Assembly (NCBI RefSeq): GCF_026790145.1
Contig: NZ_JALAMS010000075.1
Span: forward strand, 1-13,094
Reading direction: 5' to 3'
DNA: 13,094 nucleotides
DNA from: Bacillus_I endophytica_A
GTDB taxonomy: Bacteria; Bacillota; Bacilli; Bacillales; Bacillaceae_H
The notes under the pieces were generated by a model. It saw only the letters and a program-made list of their open reading frames with translations. It was not told the DNA's origin and searched no databases. Of the stretch, positions 5,577 through 10,591 are shown piece after piece. Each line of letters opens with the position of its first letter. Position 1 is the stretch's first letter. Made by a program: the position numbers and the translations under genes.

Positions 5577-5992
5577 TTAAAAAAGATTCTCTTCCATCTG
5601 TTTCATCATTCTTCTTAATAACATACGCTCCTCAGGTGCAATACCAGCTAACAATTTGTCTTGTTGTTTTCTCCATCTTTCATGGACCGGACCCTCTAGA
5701 TTGCGACCTTCAGGAGTTAAATAAACTTGCTAATTCTACCATCTTTCTCATCACGTTGACGATAAACTAATCCTTTTTGTTCAAGAGCTTTCAGCATATT
5801 TGTTACAGTAGGTGCTTCACACTTTAAGTGTTCACATAATTGAACTTGTGTAAGTCCATCATTTGTCCATAGCTTACATAACAAATTGTCCTGCCCAACA
5901 TGAAGGTTTACATCCTGTAACAAGTGGTTGTAATTTCGACGCATTTGGGCTGATATTTTATCAAGAAGTTCTCGAATTTCATCTTCAATCAT
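5577..5992 (-). pseudogene. Frameshifted MarR-family transcriptional regulator
   Basis: ATG 5992 (AAGGA at the right distance) encodes MIEDEIRELLDKISAQMRRN and then the MarR winged helix: DGLTQVQLCEHLKCEAPTVTNMLKALEQKGLVYRQRDEKDGR. The frame hits TAA at 5717-5719. Adding one base near 5726-5728 (AAG-TTT where AAG-GTT is expected) restores the rest: VYLTPEGRNLEGP, then HERWRKQQDKLLAGIAPEER, ending MEENLF at 5577. The repaired length of about 138 residues is normal for MarR. It would repress via the two matching inverted repeats flanking it (6013-6036 and 5536-5559). The break falls in the wing, so the truncated product would lack the C-terminal dimerisation helix. It is a pseudogene, or a sequencing error in an intact gene. 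Confidence 0.8.
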
Positions 5993-6012
5993 ATAGATCA
6001 TTCCTTGTTGTA

Positions 6013-6036
6013 ATATAATTAGCAACCTAACTATAT
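6013..6036. promoter_or_regulatory. Putative MarR operator, site 2 (autoregulatory)
   Basis: ATATAATTAG-N4-CTAACTATAT has 10-bp arms with one mismatch. It lies 21 bases upstream of the marR start codon and shares nearly all its bases with 5536-5559. MarR proteins commonly bind such sites in their own promoter. Confidence 0.6.
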
Positions 6037-6182
6037 CATTTTCTTATTTTTTCATTCAAATATTTAATGAAAAAGAATGTAATCATGGTATGTGTAAACT
6101 AATTACTTCTCTTTATCTCGAAAATAATATTGAGTTCCATAAATACTATAGTAATTATAGTTGCACGATCTTTTTTAGGTTT

Positions 6183-6539
6183 TTATTCTTTTTCTCCAAA
6201 TTCTTTTCCGAATTCCTCCATTAGATCAATAATGGGAATCAATGCCTTTCCTTTTGATGTTAATGAATATTCCACACGTGGAGGAACCTCTGGATAAACT
6301 TCACGGTTAATTATACCATCTACTTCTAACTCTCGAAGTTGCTTTGTAAGCGAACCTTGAGAGATATCAGCTAAAAAGGATTTAATTTCACTGTAGCGAC
6401 GTTTTTTATTTTTTAAAAACCAAAGGATTAAATACTTCCAACGTCCAGAGAGTATGTTTTGTGTATAAGCAATACCATACATTTCTCTTTGTTCTCGTAT
6501 AAATTCTCTTTCAAATCCATCTTTACAAATTTTCGTCAT
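6183..6539 (-). CDS. HxlR/DUF24-family transcriptional regulator
   Basis: The 118-residue winged-helix protein has SGRWKYLILWFL (31-42), YSEIKSFLADISQGSLTKQLRELEVDGII (49-77), and the wing NREVYPEVPPRVEYSLTSKGKAL (78-100). This is the HxlR layout. It has a single cysteine, Cys5 (MTKICKDGFE), near the N-terminus. DUF24 regulators such as HypR and YodB of Bacillus subtilis sense electrophiles or oxidants through an N-terminal cysteine, so a thiol switch is plausible here, though the usual CP(V/I) context is absent. It diverges from an FMN nitroreductase at 6745, the same arrangement of regulator and target seen for such systems. Its operator is probably the inverted repeat at 6567-6584, which recurs before a second nitroreductase. 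The start ATG 6539 has AGAGGTG upstream. Confidence 0.9.
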   Translation of the reverse strand: MTKICKDGFEREFIREQREMYGIAYTQNILSGRWKYLILWFLKNKKRRYSEIKSFLADISQGSLTKQLRELEVDGIINREVYPEVPPRVEYSLTSKGKALIPIIDLMEEFGKEFGEKE

Positions 6540-6562
6540 CCCTTACACCTCTCTTATCTACC

Positions 6563-6591
6563 CATAAGTACAAAAAAGTGTACTACGGCAA
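6563..6591 (-). promoter_or_regulatory. Probable hxlR promoter
   Basis: On the minus strand TTGCCG (6586-6591), 17 bases, CTTATG (6563-6568). The -10 is weak. The AGTACA-N6-TGTACT repeat covers the spacer, which suits repression. Confidence 0.4.
6567..6584. promoter_or_regulatory. Probable HxlR operator
   Basis: AGTACA-AAAAAG-TGTACT, a perfect 6-bp inverted repeat with a 6-base spacer, lies between the divergent hxlR and nitroreductase genes. An exact copy is present at 7778-7795 before the second nitroreductase. Confidence 0.6.
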
Positions 6592-6602
6592 TTTAAATTG
6601 CC
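6587..6602. promoter_or_regulatory. 16-bp perfect palindrome GGCAATTTAAATTGCC
   Basis: Each half contains TTGCC, so it supplies a -35-like element to both divergent promoters. The copy at 7798-7813 has one changed outer base. Confidence 0.6.
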
Positions 6603-6626
6603 CTCTTCCAAAAGATGAGCAATGAT
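6598..6626 (+). promoter_or_regulatory. Probable nitroreductase promoter
   Basis: TTGCCC (6598-6603), 17 bases, AATGAT (6621-6626). The same TTGCCC-N17-AATGAT is kept at 7809-7837, where the spacer sequence has otherwise diverged, which supports function. Confidence 0.45.
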
Positions 6627-6744
6627 TCTATTCTAGTGGATGTAACAAAAATACTCAATACGATTCAAGCATAGCCAAATGAGGATGTATTTATCAAAAA
6701 TCAGTATTTGGAGAAACATTAAAACACAAGAGGAGGTCATGCTA

Positions 6745-7419
6745 ATGCCTACTAAATCTTTTCAAGAAGTTGTACGCTCTCGACAGTCTATACGTCAATT
6801 CCTTTCTACACCAGTTGAAAAGGAAGTTCTTCGTGAAATTCTCCAGGATGCTCAGTATACCCCATCGAATTGTAATACACAGCCTTGGGATGTCCATATC
6901 GTTTCAGGTGAAAAGAAAGAGGAACTTAGCAAGGCTCTTATCAATGCATTTGAAAAAGAGCAATTCTCACCTGATTTTACATTCGATAACAATGATTTTT
7001 ATGATCGTTATGCTGAACGGCAAAAAGAACAGGGAAAAACATATTATGAGGCATTTGGCATAGCTCGCGAAGATCAAGAAGGTCGCCATAAGGGAGTATT
7101 ACGAAACTTTGAGTTTTTTAATGCACCGCATGCTGCTTTCTTATTCATGCCTTCATTTGGAGACAATGTACGTGTTGCATCTGATATTGGCATGTATGGT
7201 CAGTCATTTCTACTAGCACTTGAGGCACGTGGGATAGGTGGTATTCCTCAGACAGCATTAGGCTTTTTCGCTGACACGGTACGCCAATTACTGGGTGTAT
7301 CCGATGACATGAAGTTATTGTTTGGTATTTCCTTTGGTTATCCTGATAAAGAAGCGAAAGCAAATAGTTTTCGTATGGGTCGTGATCCAATCGACTCTAA
7401 TGTGACATTTCATGACTAA
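6745..7419 (+). CDS. FMN-dependent nitroreductase-family oxidoreductase
   Basis: A 224-residue nitroreductase fold. The N-terminal RSRQSIRQF (11-19) supplies FMN-phosphate-binding arginines, and YTPSNCNTQPWDVHIV (38-53) is the conserved SxxNxQPW loop. GIGGIPQTAL (163-172) and the late RMGRDPID complete the FMN site. Such enzymes reduce nitro groups, quinones or related electrophiles with NAD(P)H. I place the start at ATG 6745 because AGGAGG lies 8 bases before it; the ORF extends to 6679, but there is no ribosome-binding site there and the extra residues are not family-like. The gene diverges from hxlR, so repression by that regulator is likely, as in HypR-HypO-type pairs (inference). A terminator follows at 7487. 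Confidence 0.9.
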   Translation: MPTKSFQEVVRSRQSIRQFLSTPVEKEVLREILQDAQYTPSNCNTQPWDVHIVSGEKKEELSKALINAFEKEQFSPDFTFDNNDFYDRYAERQKEQGKTYYEAFGIAREDQEGRHKGVLRNFEFFNAPHAAFLFMPSFGDNVRVASDIGMYGQSFLLALEARGIGGIPQTALGFFADTVRQLLGVSDDMKLLFGISFGYPDKEAKANSFRMGRDPIDSNVTFHD

Positions 7420-7486
7420 TCTATCTGGTGAATAAGTTTACACCCTTTTAATGTTGTACATAAACTATTTGGGGTTTTCATTCTAC

Positions 7487-7518
7487 AAAAAGGCTGTCAG
7501 AGGTTAGACAGCCTTTTT
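7487..7518 (+). terminator. Intrinsic terminator after the first nitroreductase
   Basis: AAAAAGGCTGTC pairs perfectly with GACAGCCTTTTT around an 8-base loop. It separates the two nitroreductase transcripts, so the second gene needs its own promoter. Confidence 0.9.
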
Positions 7519-7619
7519 ATACTTTTACGGATAAGATATTTAAATCTATTACAAGATGTTAAAGTAATTATTATCGTTAACAAAAGAAAAAGCCACCCAG
7601 TGTTTGTAGGACAGGTGCA

Positions 7620-7686
7620 CTTTTTATACATTTTTCTGATTTACATCGCTAAGAGAAAACTTGTGATACCAAGGATGTATAAAAAG
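7620..7686. repeat. Inverted repeat with 12-bp perfect arms
   Basis: CTTTTTATACAT (7620-7631) and ATGTATAAAAAG (7675-7686) are separated by 43 bases. It may be a scar of a lost small element or a structured RNA; there is no gene inside. Confidence 0.5.
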
Positions 7687-7731
7687 CTGCATACTCCGGA
7701 AAAGAATCCTTTGTGGATGCTTACTTACTGC

Positions 7732-7819
7732 CTTTACAAATTTTCGTCATCCCTTACACCTCTCTTATCTACCCATAAGTACAAAAAAGTGTACTACCGC
7801 AATTTAAATTGCCCTCTTC
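7732..7819. repeat. Regulatory duplication, copy 2 (88 bp)
   Basis: A copy of 6521-6608 with one mismatch. It carries the first six hxlR codons (here running to an early stop), the operator (7778-7795) and the palindrome (7798-7813). The following bases (7820-7850) still resemble those after copy 1 but are clearly diverged. Confidence 0.95.
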
Positions 7820-7837
7820 ATAAATTAGAGTAATGAT
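7809..7837 (+). promoter_or_regulatory. Probable promoter of the second nitroreductase
   Basis: TTGCCC (7809-7814), 17 bases, AATGAT (7832-7837), matching the promoter of the first nitroreductase. The AGTACA/TGTACT operator lies just upstream at 7778-7795. Confidence 0.45.
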
Positions 7838-7954
7838 TTTATTATAGTCTATGCAAGTATACTTAGTTTTCACCAATAGCTCCAATGTAACTTGATAAAT
7901 AAGACAAAATTAGTCTTGAATCTAGTATTTAAGAAGGAAAGGAAGAATATCAAC

Positions 7955-8695
7955 ATGAATAATACAATTGAATTACTTTGTAATCATACATCCGTTCGTT
8001 CTTATACAAATCAACCATTGACAGAGGAGCAACGGGATCTAATCTTTAAGGCAGCTAATCAAACTTCGTCTTTCAGCCTTCTACAGGCCGTTTCTATCAT
8101 TAGAATTACGGATCCAGCTCTTCGAAAAAAAGTGACGCAACTCTCTGGTCATCAACCTTATATTGAAGAAGCAGCAGAGTTTTGGATTTTTTGTGCAGAT
8201 TTTAACCGAAATCATCAAATTGCTCCCAAAGTAGACCTTGATTATATTGAGTACCTTTTAATAGGTTCATTCGACGCTGGGCTAATGGCTCAAAATGCTT
8301 TAACGGCAGCTGAATCAATGGGACTAGGTGGTGTATACATCGGTGGAATAAGACTTAATATTGCAGAATTAACTGAGGTATTAAATTTACCAAAGTATGT
8401 AGTTCCTTTAGTTGGTCTATGCATAGGCCATCCTGCTGGAGAGAAACCTGGACTAAAACCACGTTTGCCTCAATCAATGGTCATGTTTGATAATCAGTAC
8501 CAGCCACTCGATGAAGAAAAATTAGCAACTTATGACCAACAGATGCGTGAATATTACCAAGATCGTCCTGTTAAAGCGCCTTTCACAGTGAAGAAAGTAA
8601 AGGGATGGAAAGACCATATTGAGGATCATCTTGAAAGAAGCCAACAGCCCTTCATGCTTGAGTATTTAAACAAACAAGGATTTGCTAAAAAATAA
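7955..8695 (+). CDS. NfsA-like NAD(P)H-dependent flavin/nitroreductase
   Basis: This 246-residue protein matches the NfsA/NfrA branch of nitroreductases. The N-terminal NHTSVRSYTNQPL (10-22) is the HRSIRxF-type FMN-binding motif. FSLLQAVSII lies where the FMN-facing strand is expected, GLGGVYIGGIR is the mid-protein flavin loop, and GLCIGHPAGEKPGLKPRLP is the conserved NfsA segment leading to the C-terminal region. Length is normal for the branch. Typical activity is two-electron reduction of nitroaromatics, quinones or flavins with NADPH. The start ATG 7955 has GGAAAGGAAG at good distance; upstream in-frame codons back to 7892 lack a ribosome-binding site. The duplicated HxlR control region places it under the same regulator as the first nitroreductase, a different subfamily. 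Confidence 0.9.
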   Translation: MNNTIELLCNHTSVRSYTNQPLTEEQRDLIFKAANQTSSFSLLQAVSIIRITDPALRKKVTQLSGHQPYIEEAAEFWIFCADFNRNHQIAPKVDLDYIEYLLIGSFDAGLMAQNALTAAESMGLGGVYIGGIRLNIAELTEVLNLPKYVVPLVGLCIGHPAGEKPGLKPRLPQSMVMFDNQYQPLDEEKLATYDQQMREYYQDRPVKAPFTVKKVKGWKDHIEDHLERSQQPFMLEYLNKQGFAKK

Positions 8696-8800
8696 ACTGT
8701 TTACAATTCATGTGAAAGAAACTAGATTTCGAATTGCTACCTACGTTTTTAGCTTTACCTGCATTAGACTTTACTCATATTACAGCAATTTTCAGTCTAG

Positions 8801-9058
8801 CAGTTACAATCCAAAGAAGTAAACGAAACTATTGTGGCATTGGGTGATTATCCACCTGATCATATAGATACGAAGGCTACAAATTTAATTCGTAAGTTTA
8901 CTGAATCACAAGATAAAAAGCTCAAACTGGATCCAGAAGAATATTATAAAAAATACATTGAGATAATAACTGAAACAAGTGCATATGTAAATGCTTATAT
9001 ACAAGAAGTCGTAGATGAACCAAAGGATGATATTAGAAAATATGATGAAAAAGCCTAA
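8801..9058 (+). pseudogene. C-terminal gene fragment, unknown helical protein
   Basis: The frame is open from 8801 to TAA 9056-9058 and reads convincingly as protein (KEVNETIVALGDYPPDHIDTK, then a charged helical region ending EPKDDIRKYDEKA). A GTG at 8834 could start a 74-residue product, but it has no ribosome-binding site and the coding-like sequence already runs upstream of it to a stop at 8798. I therefore read it as the tail of a gene whose 5' part was lost. The family is not recognised. No terminator follows; the next gene has its own promoter. Confidence 0.4.
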
Positions 9059-9117
9059 TCTCTCATTTGATTTAGTTATAGAAAGGTTACATGTTGAAAA
9101 TAGGTTACGTAAAAGTT

Positions 9118-9146
9118 TTGACACTGTTACAAGATGTAAATTTATA
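9118..9146 (+). promoter_or_regulatory. SigmaA-type promoter with an embedded inverted repeat
   Basis: TTGACA (9118-9123), 17 bases, TTTATA (9141-9146), located 50 bases before the ketosteroid-isomerase-like gene. The spacer contains TTACA-AGA-TGTAA (9127-9139), a perfect inverted repeat in the position of a repressor site. Confidence 0.55.
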
Positions 9147-9195
9147 AACAAGATAACCATTTAAACCAATATATTATAAGGGAGATTTTAAAAAA

Positions 9196-9687
9196 ATGAA
9201 TTTGAAAGAAATTAGTTGGAAAGAAGTTCTAAAAGATATTACGCAGAATAAAGAGACATCAAATATCCCTACAGGCACGCCTACACCAGAACATATGAGA
9301 AAGGCTATGCAAAGCTATATTGATATGATTAATAAAAACTATCATGAAGGTACACTTAATTTGTTTGCAGATAATTACATGCTTGAAGATCCATTTGGTA
9401 CAAAAGCTTTAACAATTAGCAATGGATTTACAGCAGAAGATTTTGAAGATGAAGATGTGCAATTTATTCCGAAAAAAGCGAAATTAATAGCTCCAATTAG
9501 TACAACATATGGGAATCAAGCAGCTATGGCATTCAAACTGTGGATGGACGTTGGGGGACAAGAAGTTACTATAGATATTATTGACGTCATGACATTTGAT
9601 GAATCAGGTAAAATTATTAAAGTAGTGGCTCATTGGAGTAGGGATAATGTCAGCTTAATTAATAGAGGAAATGATTCAAAAGAATAA
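9196..9687 (+). CDS. Ketosteroid-isomerase-like (SnoaL/NTF2-fold) protein
   Basis: The 163-residue protein has a 25-30-residue N-terminal extension followed by a region strikingly like bacterial delta5-3-ketosteroid isomerase. YIDMI carries Tyr41, YMLEDPFG carries Asp65, and TIDIIDVMTFDESGKI carries Asp127 and Asp130; the end reads AHWSRDNVSL. These align with Tyr16, Asp40 and Asp103 of the Pseudomonas putida enzyme (recalled sequence), so the catalytic triad looks complete. The family shifts a C=C bond through a dienolate in beta,gamma-unsaturated ketones. The true substrate is unknown and need not be a steroid. GGGAG lies upstream of ATG 9196, with a promoter carrying an operator-like repeat at 9118-9146. 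Lying beside two nitroreductases, it may help process enones or other xenobiotics (inference). Confidence 0.85.
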   Translation: MNLKEISWKEVLKDITQNKETSNIPTGTPTPEHMRKAMQSYIDMINKNYHEGTLNLFADNYMLEDPFGTKALTISNGFTAEDFEDEDVQFIPKKAKLIAPISTTYGNQAAMAFKLWMDVGGQEVTIDIIDVMTFDESGKIIKVVAHWSRDNVSLINRGNDSKE

Positions 9688-9704
9688 TCCAAATACCACT
9701 TTTG

Positions 9705-9809
9705 TTTGCATCGTTAGCGCCGGTTCAATGGGTGTTAACACAGGCTATCCCCTGGAGTGGACTGGAGCAGACGTCACTTTCCTGGTTCGTGGGGGCGTTT
9801 GTTGAATAA
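9705..9809 (+). pseudogene. GC-rich C-terminal tail of a membrane protein
   Basis: Directly after the isomerase gene, the frame at 9705 reads FASLAPVQWVLTQAIPWSGL, then EQTSLSWFVGAFVE and TAA at 9807-9809. It looks like the last one or two hydrophobic segments of a membrane protein. There is no start codon or ribosome-binding site. Base composition is clearly richer in G and C than the neighbours. A very strong terminator follows after two bases, consistent with a genuine gene end. The parent family is not recognised. It probably came in with a rearrangement that deleted the front of the gene. Confidence 0.5.
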
Positions 9810-9811
9810 GA

Positions 9812-9851
9812 GGGTCCTTACATATTAGACATATCTAATATGTAAGGACCC
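9812..9851 (+). terminator. Very strong hairpin terminator (18-bp perfect stem)
   Basis: GGGTCCTTACATATTAGA pairs perfectly with TCTAATATGTAAGGACCC around CATA, followed by TTATTTTAT. It ends the 9196-9809 strand and may also stop the minus-strand ORF 9866-9967. Confidence 0.9.
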
Positions 9852-9865
9852 TTATTTTATATGTA

Positions 9866-9967
9866 TTATTTGAATTTTAGTCTTGATAAGATGCGATCAG
9901 GTAGCTCCTCGTATTCATAAATTTTGTTTAAATCTAGATTTGCATATTTATCTTCGTTGTTTTCCAT
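9866..9967 (-). CDS. Small ORF (33 aa) or tail of a lost gene
   Basis: From ATG 9967, behind GAGGTATT, the product is MENNEDKYANLDLNKIYEYE and then ELPDRILSRLKFK. The frame remains open upstream to about 10018 and also looks protein-like there (YDESACIEWWRVRGIM). The alternatives are a 33-codon gene with a fair ribosome-binding site, or the C-terminal end of a longer gene that has lost its start. I lean to the second. Acidic in the middle, basic at the end, no membrane helix; family unknown. Confidence 0.4.
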   Translation of the reverse strand: MENNEDKYANLDLNKIYEYEELPDRILSRLKFK

Positions 9968-10074
9968 AATACCTCTTACCCTCCACCATTCAATACATGC
10001 TGACTCATCATAACATAAAAACTAATAAAGGAAGCAACGCTTTAAATACAAGGAAGTCAAAAAAATAATAGGAA

Positions 10075-10131
10075 CGAATTTTACATTTATCTTTTGTTTG
10101 GCGGGCAATACTTCACTAAATGTAAAATTCG
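10075..10131. repeat. Inverted repeat with 14-bp perfect arms
   Basis: CGAATTTTACATTT (10075-10088) and AAATGTAAAATTCG (10118-10131) enclose a 29-base loop with TTTGGCGGGCAAT. The G+C-rich loop between AT-rich arms suggests a structured RNA or a repeat element of the host. The octamer GGCGGGCA recurs on the other strand at 10541-10548, again between complementary AATT-containing arms. Confidence 0.6.
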
Positions 10132-10245
10132 GGCCTGTGTTTATCGTTGCTTTCACTCAAAAATTATTGAATTAGCTTAGATTTATATGTTTTTTAATTT
10201 TTATGAAATTATGAGGAAGGATAAGACTTAAATGAGGGGTGAGAT

Positions 10246-10501
10246 GTGAAGAAAAGTCTTCTTATGTTTATCATCTTGATTTTACTTTTTTCCCTAGTTG
10301 CTTGTACTAAATGACCGAAAACCTTCTGTAAATAATAATCATACCCATAACAAAGACCGTCCAGTATCCATATTGTATAAGGCGGTCTTAAGTATATTTA
10401 TGACTTATAAGTATACTTTTACGGATGGTTTTACAAACAATGATTTAAGATATATAGATTTTAAGGTTATATGGAGAGAAAATAAAAAAGAGAACGATTA
10501 G
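10246..10501 (+). pseudogene. Frameshifted small lipoprotein gene
   Basis: GTG at 10246, behind GAGGGGTGAG, starts a lipoprotein signal peptide: MKKS, then a hydrophobic core and the lipobox LVAC with Cys20. It stops two codons later (TGA 10312-10314). One base fewer in the AAA run at 10309-10311 would continue as CTNDRKPSVNNNHTHNKDR, then AVLSIFMTYKYTFTDGF and FKVIWRENKKEND, ending TAG 10499-10501. The repaired protein is about 84 residues, membrane-anchored outside the cell. The stop lies inside a good terminator, supporting a real gene end. Function is unknown. It is either a decayed gene or a homopolymer sequencing error. Confidence 0.65.
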
Positions 10502-10510
10502 TTCTCTTTT
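10486..10510. terminator. Bidirectional terminator between the lipoprotein and ppk
   Basis: AAAAGAGAAC and GTTCTCTTTT form a perfect 10-bp stem around GATTA. The plus strand gives TTTTC, the minus strand gives TTTTTTATTTT, which is the better run. It can end both the lipoprotein transcript and the convergent ppk transcript. Confidence 0.8.
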
Positions 10511-10591
10511 CAAGATACAACCATAGAATTTCGGGAGGGATGCCCGCCTCTGGAATTTGTGTCAAACTAATCACTGAATCCCTCAAGACCT

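Larger units (their letters stand above)
6521..6608. repeat. Regulatory duplication, copy 1 (88 bp)
   Basis: Identical to 7732-7819 except for one base (G at 6587, C at 7798). It spans the first six codons of hxlR, its ribosome-binding site, the operator and the shared palindrome. Confidence 0.95.
7420..7954. other. Intergenic region between the two nitroreductases
   Basis: No gene is supported. It holds the terminator 7487-7518, a long inverted repeat 7620-7686 and the 88-bp copy of the hxlR control region at 7732-7819. In that copy the hxlR frame starts MTKICK and stops after nine codons. The 77-codon plus-strand ORF at 7600-7833 runs through the duplicated operator and has no ribosome-binding site, so I treat it as chance. 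Confidence 0.6.

Noticed and set aside
6770..7390. ORFs in other frames over the first nitroreductase (6770-7063 plus, 7145-7390 minus)
   Set aside because: Shadows of a well-supported enzyme gene.
7600..7833. 77-codon plus-strand ORF
   Set aside because: It reads through the duplicated hxlR start, operator and promoter -35; no ribosome-binding site and no family resemblance.
8906..9160. 84-codon minus-strand hydrophobic ORF
   Set aside because: Antisense to the 8801-9058 frame and across the TTGACA promoter; hydrophobicity is explained by AT-rich antisense of charged codons.
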